From NCBI GenBank assembly GCA_000421065.1, contig ATWD01000001.1:3216001-3280000 (forward strand): a stretch of DNA of 64,000 nucleotides. The letters are read 5' to 3'. The notes below the pieces were generated by a model. The model searched no databases. It was not told where the DNA came from and saw only the letters and a list, made by a program, of their open reading frames with translations. Made by a program: the position numbers and the translations under genes. This document shows positions 34,517 through 41,711 of the stretch, one piece after another (the first letter of the stretch is position 1; every line of letters begins with the position of its first letter). This DNA is from Acidobacteriaceae bacterium TAA 166 (lineage in GTDB: Bacteria > Acidobacteriota > Terriglobia > Terriglobales > Acidobacteriaceae).

Positions 34517-35932
34517 TCAGGCTCCGGCGATGGTCATGCCTTCGATGTGGATCGTGGGGGCGGCGGAGGAGCTTCGGAAGACGAGGTCGTTGCCGATCGC
34601 GACGATGTTGCGGTACATGTCCTTCAGGTTGCCGGCGATGGTGATCTCTTCGACCGGGTAGGCGAGCTCGCCGTTCTCGATCCAGAGGCCGGCCGCGCCC
34701 TGCGAGTAGTCGCCGGTGACCAGGTTCACACCGAAGCCCATCGTCTCGGTCACGTACAGGCCGTTCTTGACCGCGCCGATGATCTCCTCGGGGCTCTGGG
34801 TTCCGGGCTCGAGGTAGAAGTTGCCGGCGCCGATGCCGGGGTTGCCGGCCAGGCCGCGCGAGGCGTTGCCGGTCGAGCGCATCTTCAGCTTGCGGGCGGT
34901 GTAGGCGTTGTTCACGTAGCTTTCGAGCACGCCGTTCTTGACGAGAACGGTGCGGCGCGAGGGCAGGCCTTCGGAGTCGAAGGGCGAGGTTCCGAAGCCG
35001 CCGATCTGGATATTGCTGTGAATGCCTCGCTCGTCGAGCATCATGGTTCCGTCGTCGACGACGGTGATGTTCTCGCCTGCGACCTGCTTACCGAGCATGT
35101 CGGCGAAGAAGGTGGCGTGGCGGTAGATGGCGTCGCCGTTGGCGGCGTCGAAGATGTTGCCGATGATCGATCGAGCGATCTCGGGCGAGAAGACGACCGG
35201 GGCCTTCTGGGTGGGGACGCGGCGGGCGCCGAGGCGGCGCAGGGTGCGCTCGGCGGCGATACGTCCGATCTCCTCGGGCGATTCGAGCAGGGAGGTGGTG
35301 CGGGAGCTGGAGTACCAGTAGTTGCGCTGCATGCCGCCCTTTTCGTCGAGGGCGATGGGGGCGACGGAGAAACCGCAGTAGCTGCGCCGGTACTCTCCGG
35401 TGAAGCCGCGGGAGTTGGTGAGGATCTTGTGGGAGGTTCCGGTGTCGAAGTCGGCGCCGCCGGAGTTCTGGATGCGGGTGTCGAAGGCCATCGCGGCGGC
35501 CTCGGCGCGGCGGGCGGTCTCGATGCGCTCTGCCGGGGGCATCTGGTTGACGTCGTCGAAGTAGAGCTTCAGGTCGCCTTCTAACTGGCCGAACTCGTCG
35601 GGCTCGGGCAGCCCGGCGAACGGGTCCTCGCTGGTGACGCGGGCGAGCGTGATCGCTCCGTCGACCAGGTGCTGGATGGCGTCGTCGGAGAAATCGGAGG
35701 AGGAGGTGCTCGCGACCTTCTGGGCATTTCCAGAGTTCAGGAAGACGCGCAGTCCAACGGCTCGGGAGCCGGACTCTTTGAGCGTCTCGACCTGTCCGAG
35801 GCGGACGCGGGCGGAGAACTCGTCGCCTTCGTAGACGACGGCTTCGGCGTCGGTGGCTCCGGCGCGGAGGGCACGGGCGAGGACGTCGTGGGCGAGCTGG
35901 CGGAGGTCGGTGCGGACTTCTGTCTGAATCAT
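34517..35932 (-). CDS. pmbA: PmbA/TldE subunit of the TldD-PmbA metallopeptidase
   Basis: This 471-residue cytosolic protein is the non-catalytic partner of TldD; together they process modified peptides and degrade unfolded proteins. The family N-terminus ARALRAGATDAEAVVYEGDEFSARVR and the C-terminal block RSTGNASRGLAGNPGIGAGNFYLEPG to GFGVNLVTGDYSQGAAGLWIENGELAYPVEEITIAGNL are clear. It lacks the HExxH zinc motif, as expected for PmbA. The partner tldD is at 44895, about 9 kb away rather than adjacent. The UvrC-like gene lies downstream on the same strand. Confidence 0.93.
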   Translation of the reverse strand: MIQTEVRTDLRQLAHDVLARALRAGATDAEAVVYEGDEFSARVRLGQVETLKESGSRAVGLRVFLNSGNAQKVASTSSSDFSDDAIQHLVDGAITLARVTSEDPFAGLPEPDEFGQLEGDLKLYFDDVNQMPPAERIETARRAEAAAMAFDTRIQNSGGADFDTGTSHKILTNSRGFTGEYRRSYCGFSVAPIALDEKGGMQRNYWYSSSRTTSLLESPEEIGRIAAERTLRRLGARRVPTQKAPVVFSPEIARSIIGNIFDAANGDAIYRHATFFADMLGKQVAGENITVVDDGTMMLDERGIHSNIQIGGFGTSPFDSEGLPSRRTVLVKNGVLESYVNNAYTARKLKMRSTGNASRGLAGNPGIGAGNFYLEPGTQSPEEIIGAVKNGLYVTETMGFGVNLVTGDYSQGAAGLWIENGELAYPVEEITIAGNLKDMYRNIVAIGNDLVFRSSSAAPTIHIEGMTIAGA

Positions 35933-36074
35933 CCTTCTCAGGATACTGTGTGCGGGGCCCCCTGGGGTGTTTTGTGCAAAGTATTGATTCGAGAATATTT
36001 AGGCCTGGACTAAATGCGAAAAGTCCTTTGAATGCATGGGCGAATGATGCAAAGTATTCATGATGCTGGGTTTA

Positions 36075-36301
36075 ATGGCGGTCGGGCCCCACTGCGCTCG
36101 GCCATCCCACAAACGAAGACCTGTTTTGTGGGGACCCCGGTATGAGCGATCACTTCGTGACGCGTGTACTCCCTTCGGGTCGAGGCTCCCGTTGGTCGCT
36201 TGGAAGAATCTTTGCACCGACCAGAGGGAGGCCCACGGCGAAGCCGGTATACGCGTCACGAAGTGACCGCTCCACGCGTAGTGGGCCCGCGCGGCAGCGC
36301 T
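36075..36301 (+). repeat. Family A palindromic repeat, long copy A4
   Basis: This full-length copy shows nested inverted repeats. The outer arms are GGGCCCCACTGCGC and GCGTAGTGGGCCC. A hairpin CCCACAAA with TTTTGTGGG follows the left end. Long arms ATCACTTCGTGACGCGTG and ACGCGTCACGAAGTGACCG enclose a core with CTCCCGTTGGTCG and CGACCAGAGGGAG. The left tip has drifted (TGGCGGTCGGG). No coding frame in it looks real. It occupies part of the 777-bp spacer between pmbA and the MFS gene. The first 130 bases of that spacer hold only two copies of TGCAAAGTATT (35975 and 36048). Confidence 0.85.
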
Positions 36302-36337
36302 GGTCTTCTATCTAATAGGTGCTATCGGGCTGCCCTC

Positions 36338-36376
36338 CCACCTTAGCCGCTACTCGGCGAAGATGGGGCACCCGGA
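36338..36376 (+). repeat. Family B hairpin repeat, copy B1
   Basis: CCCACCTTAGCCGC and GGCGAAGATGGGGCACCCGG form an imperfect hairpin (CCCAcCTT with AAGATGGG). The same block recurs at 36603 and 46481. Confidence 0.7.
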
Positions 36377-36530
36377 TGTCGCGGCACTCCTCTTTTAAGG
36401 ATAGAGACTGTGTGAGGTAAATCGGCAACGGGTAAGCTGCTTGGTTTTATGAGTTTGCGTTGGGTTTGGACTTGACAGGTTTTGGGTTGGGCCTGGTTTT
36501 CGATCTGGAGCTTGTGGTGGGGGAGAAGCA

Positions 36531-36571
36531 GATTCTTCGACTGCGCTCCCTTCGGTCGCTTCGGTCAGGAG
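36531..36571 (+). repeat. Family C repeat, degenerate copy
   Basis: GATTCTTCGACTGCGCTCCC followed by TTCGGTCGCTTCGGTCAGGA resembles the repeat found inside dusB at 52758 and the widespread bacterial 'atccttcgactcgct...' intergenic repeat. It lies between B1 and B2. Confidence 0.55.
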
Positions 36572-36602
36572 GGCGCCTTGAGGGATTCGGGACGCGGGCG
36601 TT

Positions 36603-36655
36603 CTGCAAACCCATCTTAGCGACGATGAGGCCGCCGCGAAGATGGGGCACCCGGC
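36603..36655 (+). repeat. Family B hairpin repeat, copy B2
   Basis: This copy has the form CTGCAAACCCATCTTAGCG, an 11-base variable middle, then CGCGAAGATGGGGCACCCGG. The arms CCCATCTTAGC and GCGAAGATGGG pair with one mismatch. The preceding TGCAAA is shared with copy B3. Confidence 0.7.
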
Positions 36656-36709
36656 TTGTGTGCTGAATGCGGTTGATTCTTGATGCCTGTGTGCTGAATC
36701 GGGCTGATT

Positions 36710-37969
36710 CTAGATGCCTGTTTTGCCGGCCTCTTGCGTGGAGGCGGGCTGGAAGGTGGCGGCCCGGTTGGTGAGGAGGAAGTAGAGGGAGATGGCGGTG
36801 AGGGCGAGGCCGGCTCCGGAGAGGGCGCGGGAGACGCCGAAGGTGGGGATGAGCTTGCCGAGGATGAGGGAGCCGAGGGGGATTCCGGCGCGGAAGGCGA
36901 GGTTGTAGACGCTCATGACGCGGCCGCGCATGGCGTCGGTGGTGATGAGCTGGGCCAGCGAAACCATGAAGGAGGCCGAGGCCATGACCGCTGTTCCGGC
37001 AAGGAACATGAGGACACAGGAGAGGGGGAGCCAGTGGGAGATGGAGAAGGCGGCGATGGTGAGTCCCAGCAGGACGAGGATGAGCAGAGTGACGCGGCCC
37101 TGGCCCTTCATCTTTTCGACGGCGGCGACGGAGAGGGCTCCGGCGATGGAACCTGCCCCAGAACAGACGAGCAGGAGGGTATAGGTCTCGGGGCCTTTAT
37201 GGAAGATGGTGCGGACGAAGACGGGAAGGAAGCTGTTGAGGGAGAAGCCGAAGAGGGTAGTGCAGAAGGCGAGGATGACGAGGGCGCTCATGCCGTCTCG
37301 ACATCGTATGAAGCGGATGCCCTCTTTCATGCTGGAGAGGACGGACACGGTAGTTTTGGTGGGGACGAACTTTACCTGGATCATCAGGAGCGAGGCGATG
37401 ACGGCGATGTAGGAGACGCCGTTGAGGGTGAAGCACCAGGTGGCTCCGAGGGTGGTGTAGGCGAGTCCGCCGATGGTGGGGCCGACGATGCGCGCGAGAT
37501 TGAACTGGATGGAGTTCATCGCGATGGCGTTCGAGAGGTCTTCGGGGCCGACGAGGGTGGGCAGGAGCGCAGAGTAGGCGGGGCCCCCGAAGGATTGGCC
37601 GAGTCCGACGAAGAAGCTGAGGGTGAGGATGTGCCAGACCTTGACGACGTGCAGGCCGAAGAGGGCGGCGAGCAGGAAGGCGCAGGCCATCTGGATGTAC
37701 TGCGAGGCCAGAAGCATCTTGCGGCGGTCCATGCGGTCGGCGAAGACGCCTCCGAAGAGGGAAAACATCATGATGGGGAGCTGGCCGAGGAAGAGGTCGA
37801 GGCCGAGATAGAAGGCGTCTTTGGTGAGGTCGTAGACGAGCCAGCTCTGGGCGAACTGCTGGACGAAGGTTCCGATGGTGGAGACGCAGGCCCCCAACCA
37901 CATCAGGCGGAAGTCGCGATAGCGGAAGGCGCGGAAGATGCGGGCAAAGAACTGAGGCGTGCGGGACAT
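36710..37969 (-). CDS. MFS transporter, DHA3/EntS-like
   Basis: This 419-residue protein has about 12 membrane helices. The N-terminus FRAFRYRDFRLMWLGACVSTIGTFVQQFAQSWLVYDLT and the loop GGVFADRMDRRKMLL after helix 2 match the MFS_3 group that includes the enterobactin exporter EntS and several macrolide exporters. The substrate is unknown. A GGAAGAG lies about 14 bases before the ATG. Family B repeat sequence begins about 55 bases after its stop. Confidence 0.88.
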   Translation of the reverse strand: MSRTPQFFARIFRAFRYRDFRLMWLGACVSTIGTFVQQFAQSWLVYDLTKDAFYLGLDLFLGQLPIMMFSLFGGVFADRMDRRKMLLASQYIQMACAFLLAALFGLHVVKVWHILTLSFFVGLGQSFGGPAYSALLPTLVGPEDLSNAIAMNSIQFNLARIVGPTIGGLAYTTLGATWCFTLNGVSYIAVIASLLMIQVKFVPTKTTVSVLSSMKEGIRFIRCRDGMSALVILAFCTTLFGFSLNSFLPVFVRTIFHKGPETYTLLLVCSGAGSIAGALSVAAVEKMKGQGRVTLLILVLLGLTIAAFSISHWLPLSCVLMFLAGTAVMASASFMVSLAQLITTDAMRGRVMSVYNLAFRAGIPLGSLILGKLIPTFGVSRALSGAGLALTAISLYFLLTNRAATFQPASTQEAGKTGI

Positions 37970-38025
37970 GCGATCGAAGGCTCTTCCGGCTTGGCTGAAA
38001 AATGCTGCTGATTCTTATGGTACAG

Positions 38026-38056
38026 GGAGGGAGGCCTGGGCGTCTGGCCTCCCTCC
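38026..38056. terminator. Perfect hairpin, probable leftover terminator
   Basis: An 11-bp perfect inverted repeat (GGAGGGAGGCC with GGCCTCCCTCC) with a nine-base loop overlaps the 3' end of the GAF remnant. On the minus strand it would end a transcript of that lost gene; no clear T-tract follows. Confidence 0.5.
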
Positions 38057-38153
38057 GCAGTTCAAGCTCATTGACCACCAGCGAGGCGAAGCTCACCAGC
38101 ATCTGGACCTGCTCGGCGCTGTACGCCCTCGGCTTGATATTGATCTCGCACAA
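38043..38153 (-). pseudogene. Remnant of a GAF-domain sensor protein (C-terminal tip)
   Basis: Minus-strand translation gives LCEINIKPRAYSAEQVQMLV then SFASLVVNELELRREA, which matches the last strand and helix of GAF domains (the GTLCVID-KPR-F-x-E-Q-x-x-L pattern). Upstream of the Leu-Cys the reading turns into unrelated sequence, so the rest of the gene is gone. It lies in the 320-bp spacer between the MFS and SDR genes; beyond it that spacer holds only the operator at 38222. Confidence 0.5.
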
Positions 38154-38221
38154 CGCTTCGGAACCTGAGCACGAGGATGAACGCGATGCTGCGTACGGGG
38201 CAGCTCTTCTTTCTGAATCTT

Positions 38222-38237
38222 TAGACCAACCGGTCTA
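38222..38237. promoter_or_regulatory. Palindromic operator, likely for the TetR/NemR-like regulator
   Basis: TAGACC-AACC-GGTCTA is a perfect six-bp palindrome about 50 bases before the SDR start. The arms resemble those I recall for NemR-type TetR repressors, and a NemR-like regulator is encoded at 39393. The link is inference. Confidence 0.6.
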
Positions 38238-38289
38238 CTCTAAGCAGGTGTGAGGCGCGCAAGGCCTCAGATCTCAGGAGGATCACATT

Positions 38290-39090
38290 ATGTCAGCATC
38301 ATCGTCCAAAGGCACTGCTCTTATTACCGGCGCATCTACAGGAATCGGCGTCGTCTACGCCGACCGGCTTGCAAGGCGTGGATACGACCTTGTCCTTGTC
38401 GCGCGCAGGCAGGAGAAGCTGGCCGGGGTTGCGGCTCAGCTGAAGGAGACGGGCCGCAAGATCGAGACCCTTCAAGCGGACCTGACGGTCAAGGAAGACG
38501 TACAGCGGGTTGCGGAGCGTTTGAGCGGCGACCCGGCGATCACGGCGCTGGTCAACAATGCGGGCGTGGGTTCTGCAGGCAAGCTGCTGGACGCGAAGAT
38601 CGACGACCTGGAGGCGATGATCTATTTGAATGTTACGGCGCTGACGCGGCTGACGCTGGCGGCGCTGCCGGGGTTCGTTGCGCGGAAGAACGGGTTGATC
38701 ATCAATATTGCTTCGATCGTTGCGCTGGCTCCTGAACTTTTGAATGGGACGTACAGCGGCTCGAAGGCGTATGTGGTGAACTTTACGCAGGCGCTGAAGA
38801 ACGAGGTCGCGGCGAAGGGCATTACGGTGCAGGCGGTGCTTCCGGGCGCGACGGCGACGCCTTTCTGGGACAAGGCGGGGCTTCCGGTGGAGCATCTTCC
38901 GAGCGAGATGGTGATGACGGCCGAGGACATGGTGGATGCGTCGCTGGCGGGACTGGATCAAGGAGAGCTGATTACGATTCCGGCGCTTCCCGAGCTTGCG
39001 AGCTGGGAGAGATTCGAGGGCGCACGCAAGGAGCTTGGACCTCAGCTCTCGCTGAAGGTGCCGGCGAGGCGGTATGGGGTTACGGCCTGA
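38290..39090 (+). CDS. Short-chain dehydrogenase/reductase
   Basis: This 266-residue NAD(P)-dependent oxidoreductase has the SDR cofactor motif TGASTGIG near 14, NNAGVG near 92, and a catalytic Ser-Tyr-Lys set: Ser in NIASIVA near 141, and YSGSKAYV near 157-161. The substrate is unknown. AGGAGG lies about eight bases before the ATG. A palindromic operator lies upstream and a TetR-type regulator downstream, so the enzyme is probably induced by an electrophile or similar ligand. Confidence 0.93.
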   Translation: MSASSSKGTALITGASTGIGVVYADRLARRGYDLVLVARRQEKLAGVAAQLKETGRKIETLQADLTVKEDVQRVAERLSGDPAITALVNNAGVGSAGKLLDAKIDDLEAMIYLNVTALTRLTLAALPGFVARKNGLIINIASIVALAPELLNGTYSGSKAYVVNFTQALKNEVAAKGITVQAVLPGATATPFWDKAGLPVEHLPSEMVMTAEDMVDASLAGLDQGELITIPALPELASWERFEGARKELGPQLSLKVPARRYGVTA

Positions 39091-39099
39091 AGAACCGGA

Positions 39100-39282
39100 T
39101 TGGCCTGCCGGTCGGGTCCACTGCGCGGTCCTTCGCGGACGGCGAATGAGCTTTCGGCGTGGGACTCCCGTTGGTCGCTTGAAGAATCTTCGCGCCGACC
39201 AGCGGGAGGCCCGCGCCGAAGGCGGTGGTATACGAGTCACGAAGTGACCGCCCCACGCGTAGTGGACCCGCGCGGCAGCGCT
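39100..39282 (+). repeat. Family A palindromic repeat, long copy A5
   Basis: The left end TTGGCCTGCCGG and GGGTCCACTGCGC, the core GACTCCCGTTGGTCG and GACCAGCGGGAGGCCC, the right arm GAGTCACGAAGTGACCGCC and the right end GCGCGGCAGCGCT are present. The left long arm with its GTCAC hairpin is replaced by unrelated sequence. It starts nine bases after the SDR stop. The 110 bases between it and the tetR gene show no feature I can name. Confidence 0.8.
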
Positions 39283-39392
39283 GTTCTTTATCCAAAAGAA
39301 CGGTGGATATGCCCTGATTGTTTTGCGTGGCCTTCGAACTTTTGCGAAGGCCGCGTCGTCTTTCGTAGAAGGGGAGAGAGCGAAGAACGACT

Positions 39393-39983
39393 ATGGCGGA
39401 GAAGACGACGCGGGAACATCTGATCGAGGTGGGCGTAAGGCTGATGCACGAGCATGGATATACGGCGACGGGGCTGAAGGAGATCCTGGCCTCGGCGGAG
39501 GTTCCGAAGGGATCGTTCTATCACTACTTCGGCAGCAAGGAGGAGTTTGCCGGGGCGGTTCTGGACAGCTACGTCGCCCGCGAGGCAGAGCGCGGCGCGG
39601 CGGTGTTGAGCGATGCAAAGGTGACTCCGCTGAAGCGGCTGCGGCGGTACTTCAGCGAGCTGATCAGGATCTACGGGCAGAAGGGGGCGATCCCCGGGTG
39701 CATGATGGGGAGGTTCAGTCTGGATGTGGCGGGCGAGAGTGTGATGCTGCGGAAGCAGCTGAGCTCGTCGTTTGGGCAGTGGCGGCAGGGAATCGCCTCG
39801 GTTCTTCTGGAGGCGAAGGCGCGGAAGGAGCTGCCGGCGGACGCGGATGCGGGGTCCCTGGCGGATTTTCTGCTGAACAGCTGGGAGGGAGCGCTGCTGC
39901 GCTCGCAGGCGGAGAAGAGCGATGACCCGTTGAAGGACTTCATGCACTACAGCTTCGATGTGCTGTTGAAGAGCGCTCGCTGA
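39393..39983 (+). CDS. TetR family regulator, NemR-like
   Basis: This 196-residue DNA-binding protein has the TetR helix-turn-helix at residues 5-50 (TREHLIEVGVRLMHEHGY, then LKEILASAEVPKGSFYHYFGSKEEF). The sequence TREHL...EVPKGSFYHYF and the GCMMGRFSLDVAGES region are closest in my memory to E. coli NemR, a repressor that senses reactive electrophiles. A Cys is present at GCMMG near 109. It probably controls the SDR gene through the palindrome at 38222. A family A repeat separates it from that gene. Confidence 0.9.
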   Translation: MAEKTTREHLIEVGVRLMHEHGYTATGLKEILASAEVPKGSFYHYFGSKEEFAGAVLDSYVAREAERGAAVLSDAKVTPLKRLRRYFSELIRIYGQKGAIPGCMMGRFSLDVAGESVMLRKQLSSSFGQWRQGIASVLLEAKARKELPADADAGSLADFLLNSWEGALLRSQAEKSDDPLKDFMHYSFDVLLKSAR

Positions 39984-40108
39984 AAAGATCGTCTCCTCCG
40001 GGCCACGGAGTTTTGGGGCGAGAAGATTATTTTTTTGACTGGCGAAGTTTCTCTCCACGCTAAACGAGGGCTTGTCGAGTTATTCTTGGGTGTCTTTTGA
40101 GGAGGCTT

Positions 40109-41149
40109 ATGAAACAACCGCTGCAATCTCTACGCTCCCATGGGCAAGAGCTGGTCCGAACGATTCCGGTGGGGCTGCTTGCGCTGTGCTGTCTTTCGGC
40201 GGCCGCACAACAGGCCAATGTCATGTCTCCGGCGGAGCTCAAGGAACATACACTGCCGAGCCCCCCGCGTCCGCAGAGCATTCAGAATGGCGTGCAGATC
40301 CAGAAGCCGCAGCTGGAGGACTACGTCGCGATGCTCGACAATCTGCCGGAGAAGGCTTATGCGCGTCCGAAGAAGCCGCGCAAGGTGCTGGTGCTGGCGC
40401 ACGCGGCGGGTTTCGTGCACTCGTCGATTCCGCTGGCGGCGGAGACGGTGAAGGCGATGGGAGAGAAGACGGGGGCTTGGTCGACGACGATCACCTACGA
40501 TCCCGCGCAGATCACGGCTGAGAACCTTGCGGGCTACGACGCCATCTTCCTGGACAGCACGACACTGGCCTTTCTGGACGATCCGAAGGATCCGGCGGCG
40601 ACCGAGGCGCGGAAGAAGGCTCTGCTCGATTTCGTGCGCGACGGCAAGGGGCTGGCAGGCATTCACGCGGCCGGCGACAGCTACCACACCTCCGGACCGG
40701 CGCCGACCGGCACGTGGCAGGATTTCGACGTGATGATTGGCGGCTACTTCAAATTTCACTGGGTTTATCCGCAGCTGGTGACGGTGAAGATCGACGACCC
40801 GAAGAGTCCTTTGACGAAGATGTTTCACGGGGAGTTCACGGTTCACGACGAGATCTATACGTTCGTGCAGGACTCGTTCTCGCGCAAGCGGGTGCACGTG
40901 CTGACGAGCGTCGACTACGCGAAGATGAGCGACGCGGACAAGGCGAAGGAGCCGGCGGCGACCAAGCGCACGGACGGCGACTACGGGCTGAGCTGGATAC
41001 GGCGCGAGGGCAAGGGCCGCGTCTTCTACGAGGCGCTGGGGCATAGCGAACATATCTATGCCATGACGCCGATCATGGAGCACCTGCTGGCGGGGATTCA
41101 GTATGCTCTGGGGGATCTACCTGCGAATGACAGCCCCAGCGTGAAGTAG
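40109..41149 (+). CDS. ThuA-like domain protein, exported
   Basis: This 346-residue protein begins with a signal peptide (residues about 1-33, GLLALCCLSAAAQQ). The ThuA domain follows: KVLVLAHAAGFVHSSIPLA near 90, AIFLDSTTLAFLDDP, GKGLAGIHAAGDSYH near 180 and GKGRVFYEALGHSEHIY near 308. The fold is glutamine-amidotransferase-like and occurs in trehalose or other sugar utilisation settings; the reaction is not known. GAGGAGG just before the ATG at 40109 fixes the start, not the TTG four codons upstream. A terminator follows. Confidence 0.9.
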   Translation: MKQPLQSLRSHGQELVRTIPVGLLALCCLSAAAQQANVMSPAELKEHTLPSPPRPQSIQNGVQIQKPQLEDYVAMLDNLPEKAYARPKKPRKVLVLAHAAGFVHSSIPLAAETVKAMGEKTGAWSTTITYDPAQITAENLAGYDAIFLDSTTLAFLDDPKDPAATEARKKALLDFVRDGKGLAGIHAAGDSYHTSGPAPTGTWQDFDVMIGGYFKFHWVYPQLVTVKIDDPKSPLTKMFHGEFTVHDEIYTFVQDSFSRKRVHVLTSVDYAKMSDADKAKEPAATKRTDGDYGLSWIRREGKGRVFYEALGHSEHIYAMTPIMEHLLAGIQYALGDLPANDSPSVK

Positions 41150-41199
41150 CTCTTCGACAGATTCCCAGCAGATCCAAATAGATTCAAGGGCGTATTGGC

Positions 41200-41230
41200 A
41201 CGAGCTCCCACCAGGTGGATGGGAGCTCGT
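41200..41230 (+). terminator. Hairpin terminator after the ThuA gene
   Basis: A perfect 11-bp stem (ACGAGCTCCCA with TGGGAGCTCGT) with a nine-base loop lies 50 bases after the ThuA stop, followed by CGCGTTTACTG. Confidence 0.7.
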
Positions 41231-41711
41231 CGCGTTTACTGTGTCTTGAATTGCATGTTCGGGGAGAAGGACTTTCCTACGGAGAATTCGTTGACGGCGA
41301 GGTCCCGTGGGGGCGATGGCTTCGAGTTTCTTTGACTGAGCGAGTCTGGGCGATTTGCAGCGTTTTCAACGGGTGAGCGCTCTTGTAGAGAGGACGAGAC
41401 GGAGCTGGGGCAGGAGTGTCGAGAACGTCGATGCTCCTGCTCGAAGTGGATACCTGCCTGGATTCCGCAACGAAATGTTTTCCTATTCGTGGCGAGATTG
41501 GTTTCGCATTCCCTCTTCAGCTTCGTTTCATTTTCTGCAAAACATCTTGCGGTACGCTACGAATGCCTTGTTCGCTGGGGTACTTGCATTTTTGGGGGCA
41601 AACGTGCTTGTAGCCAGTACACGTGCTTTGAATCTGCAACAACGGTCAACGGGAAGTTCGCCCGAAGGGGCAGACACGCGCGAACGACAACCAGAAAGCC
41701 GAGCCATTCTT
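41231..41711 (+). other. Long leader region before the TonB receptor gene
   Basis: No independent gene is seen here. From 41355 the frame of the receptor is open for 119 codons and includes a hydrophobic stretch (NALFAGVLAFLGANVLVAS near codon 70-88). Codon use looks looser and more AT-rich than in the receptor itself. It could be an untranslated leader, or an alternative N-terminus starting at the ATG at 41475. Confidence 0.4.

Noticed and set aside
36447..36650. 67-codon minus-strand frame in the repeat-rich spacer
   Set aside because: It is made of repeat B and C sequence and is Arg/Ser/Pro-rich with no support for translation.
36060..36660. Possible CRISPR array
   Set aside because: The repeats belong to three different families, are not evenly spaced and there are no cas genes.
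37197..38153. 318-codon minus-strand frame covering the GAF remnant and part of the MFS gene
   Set aside because: Only its first 36 codons match a family. The rest is the MFS gene read in a wrong frame.
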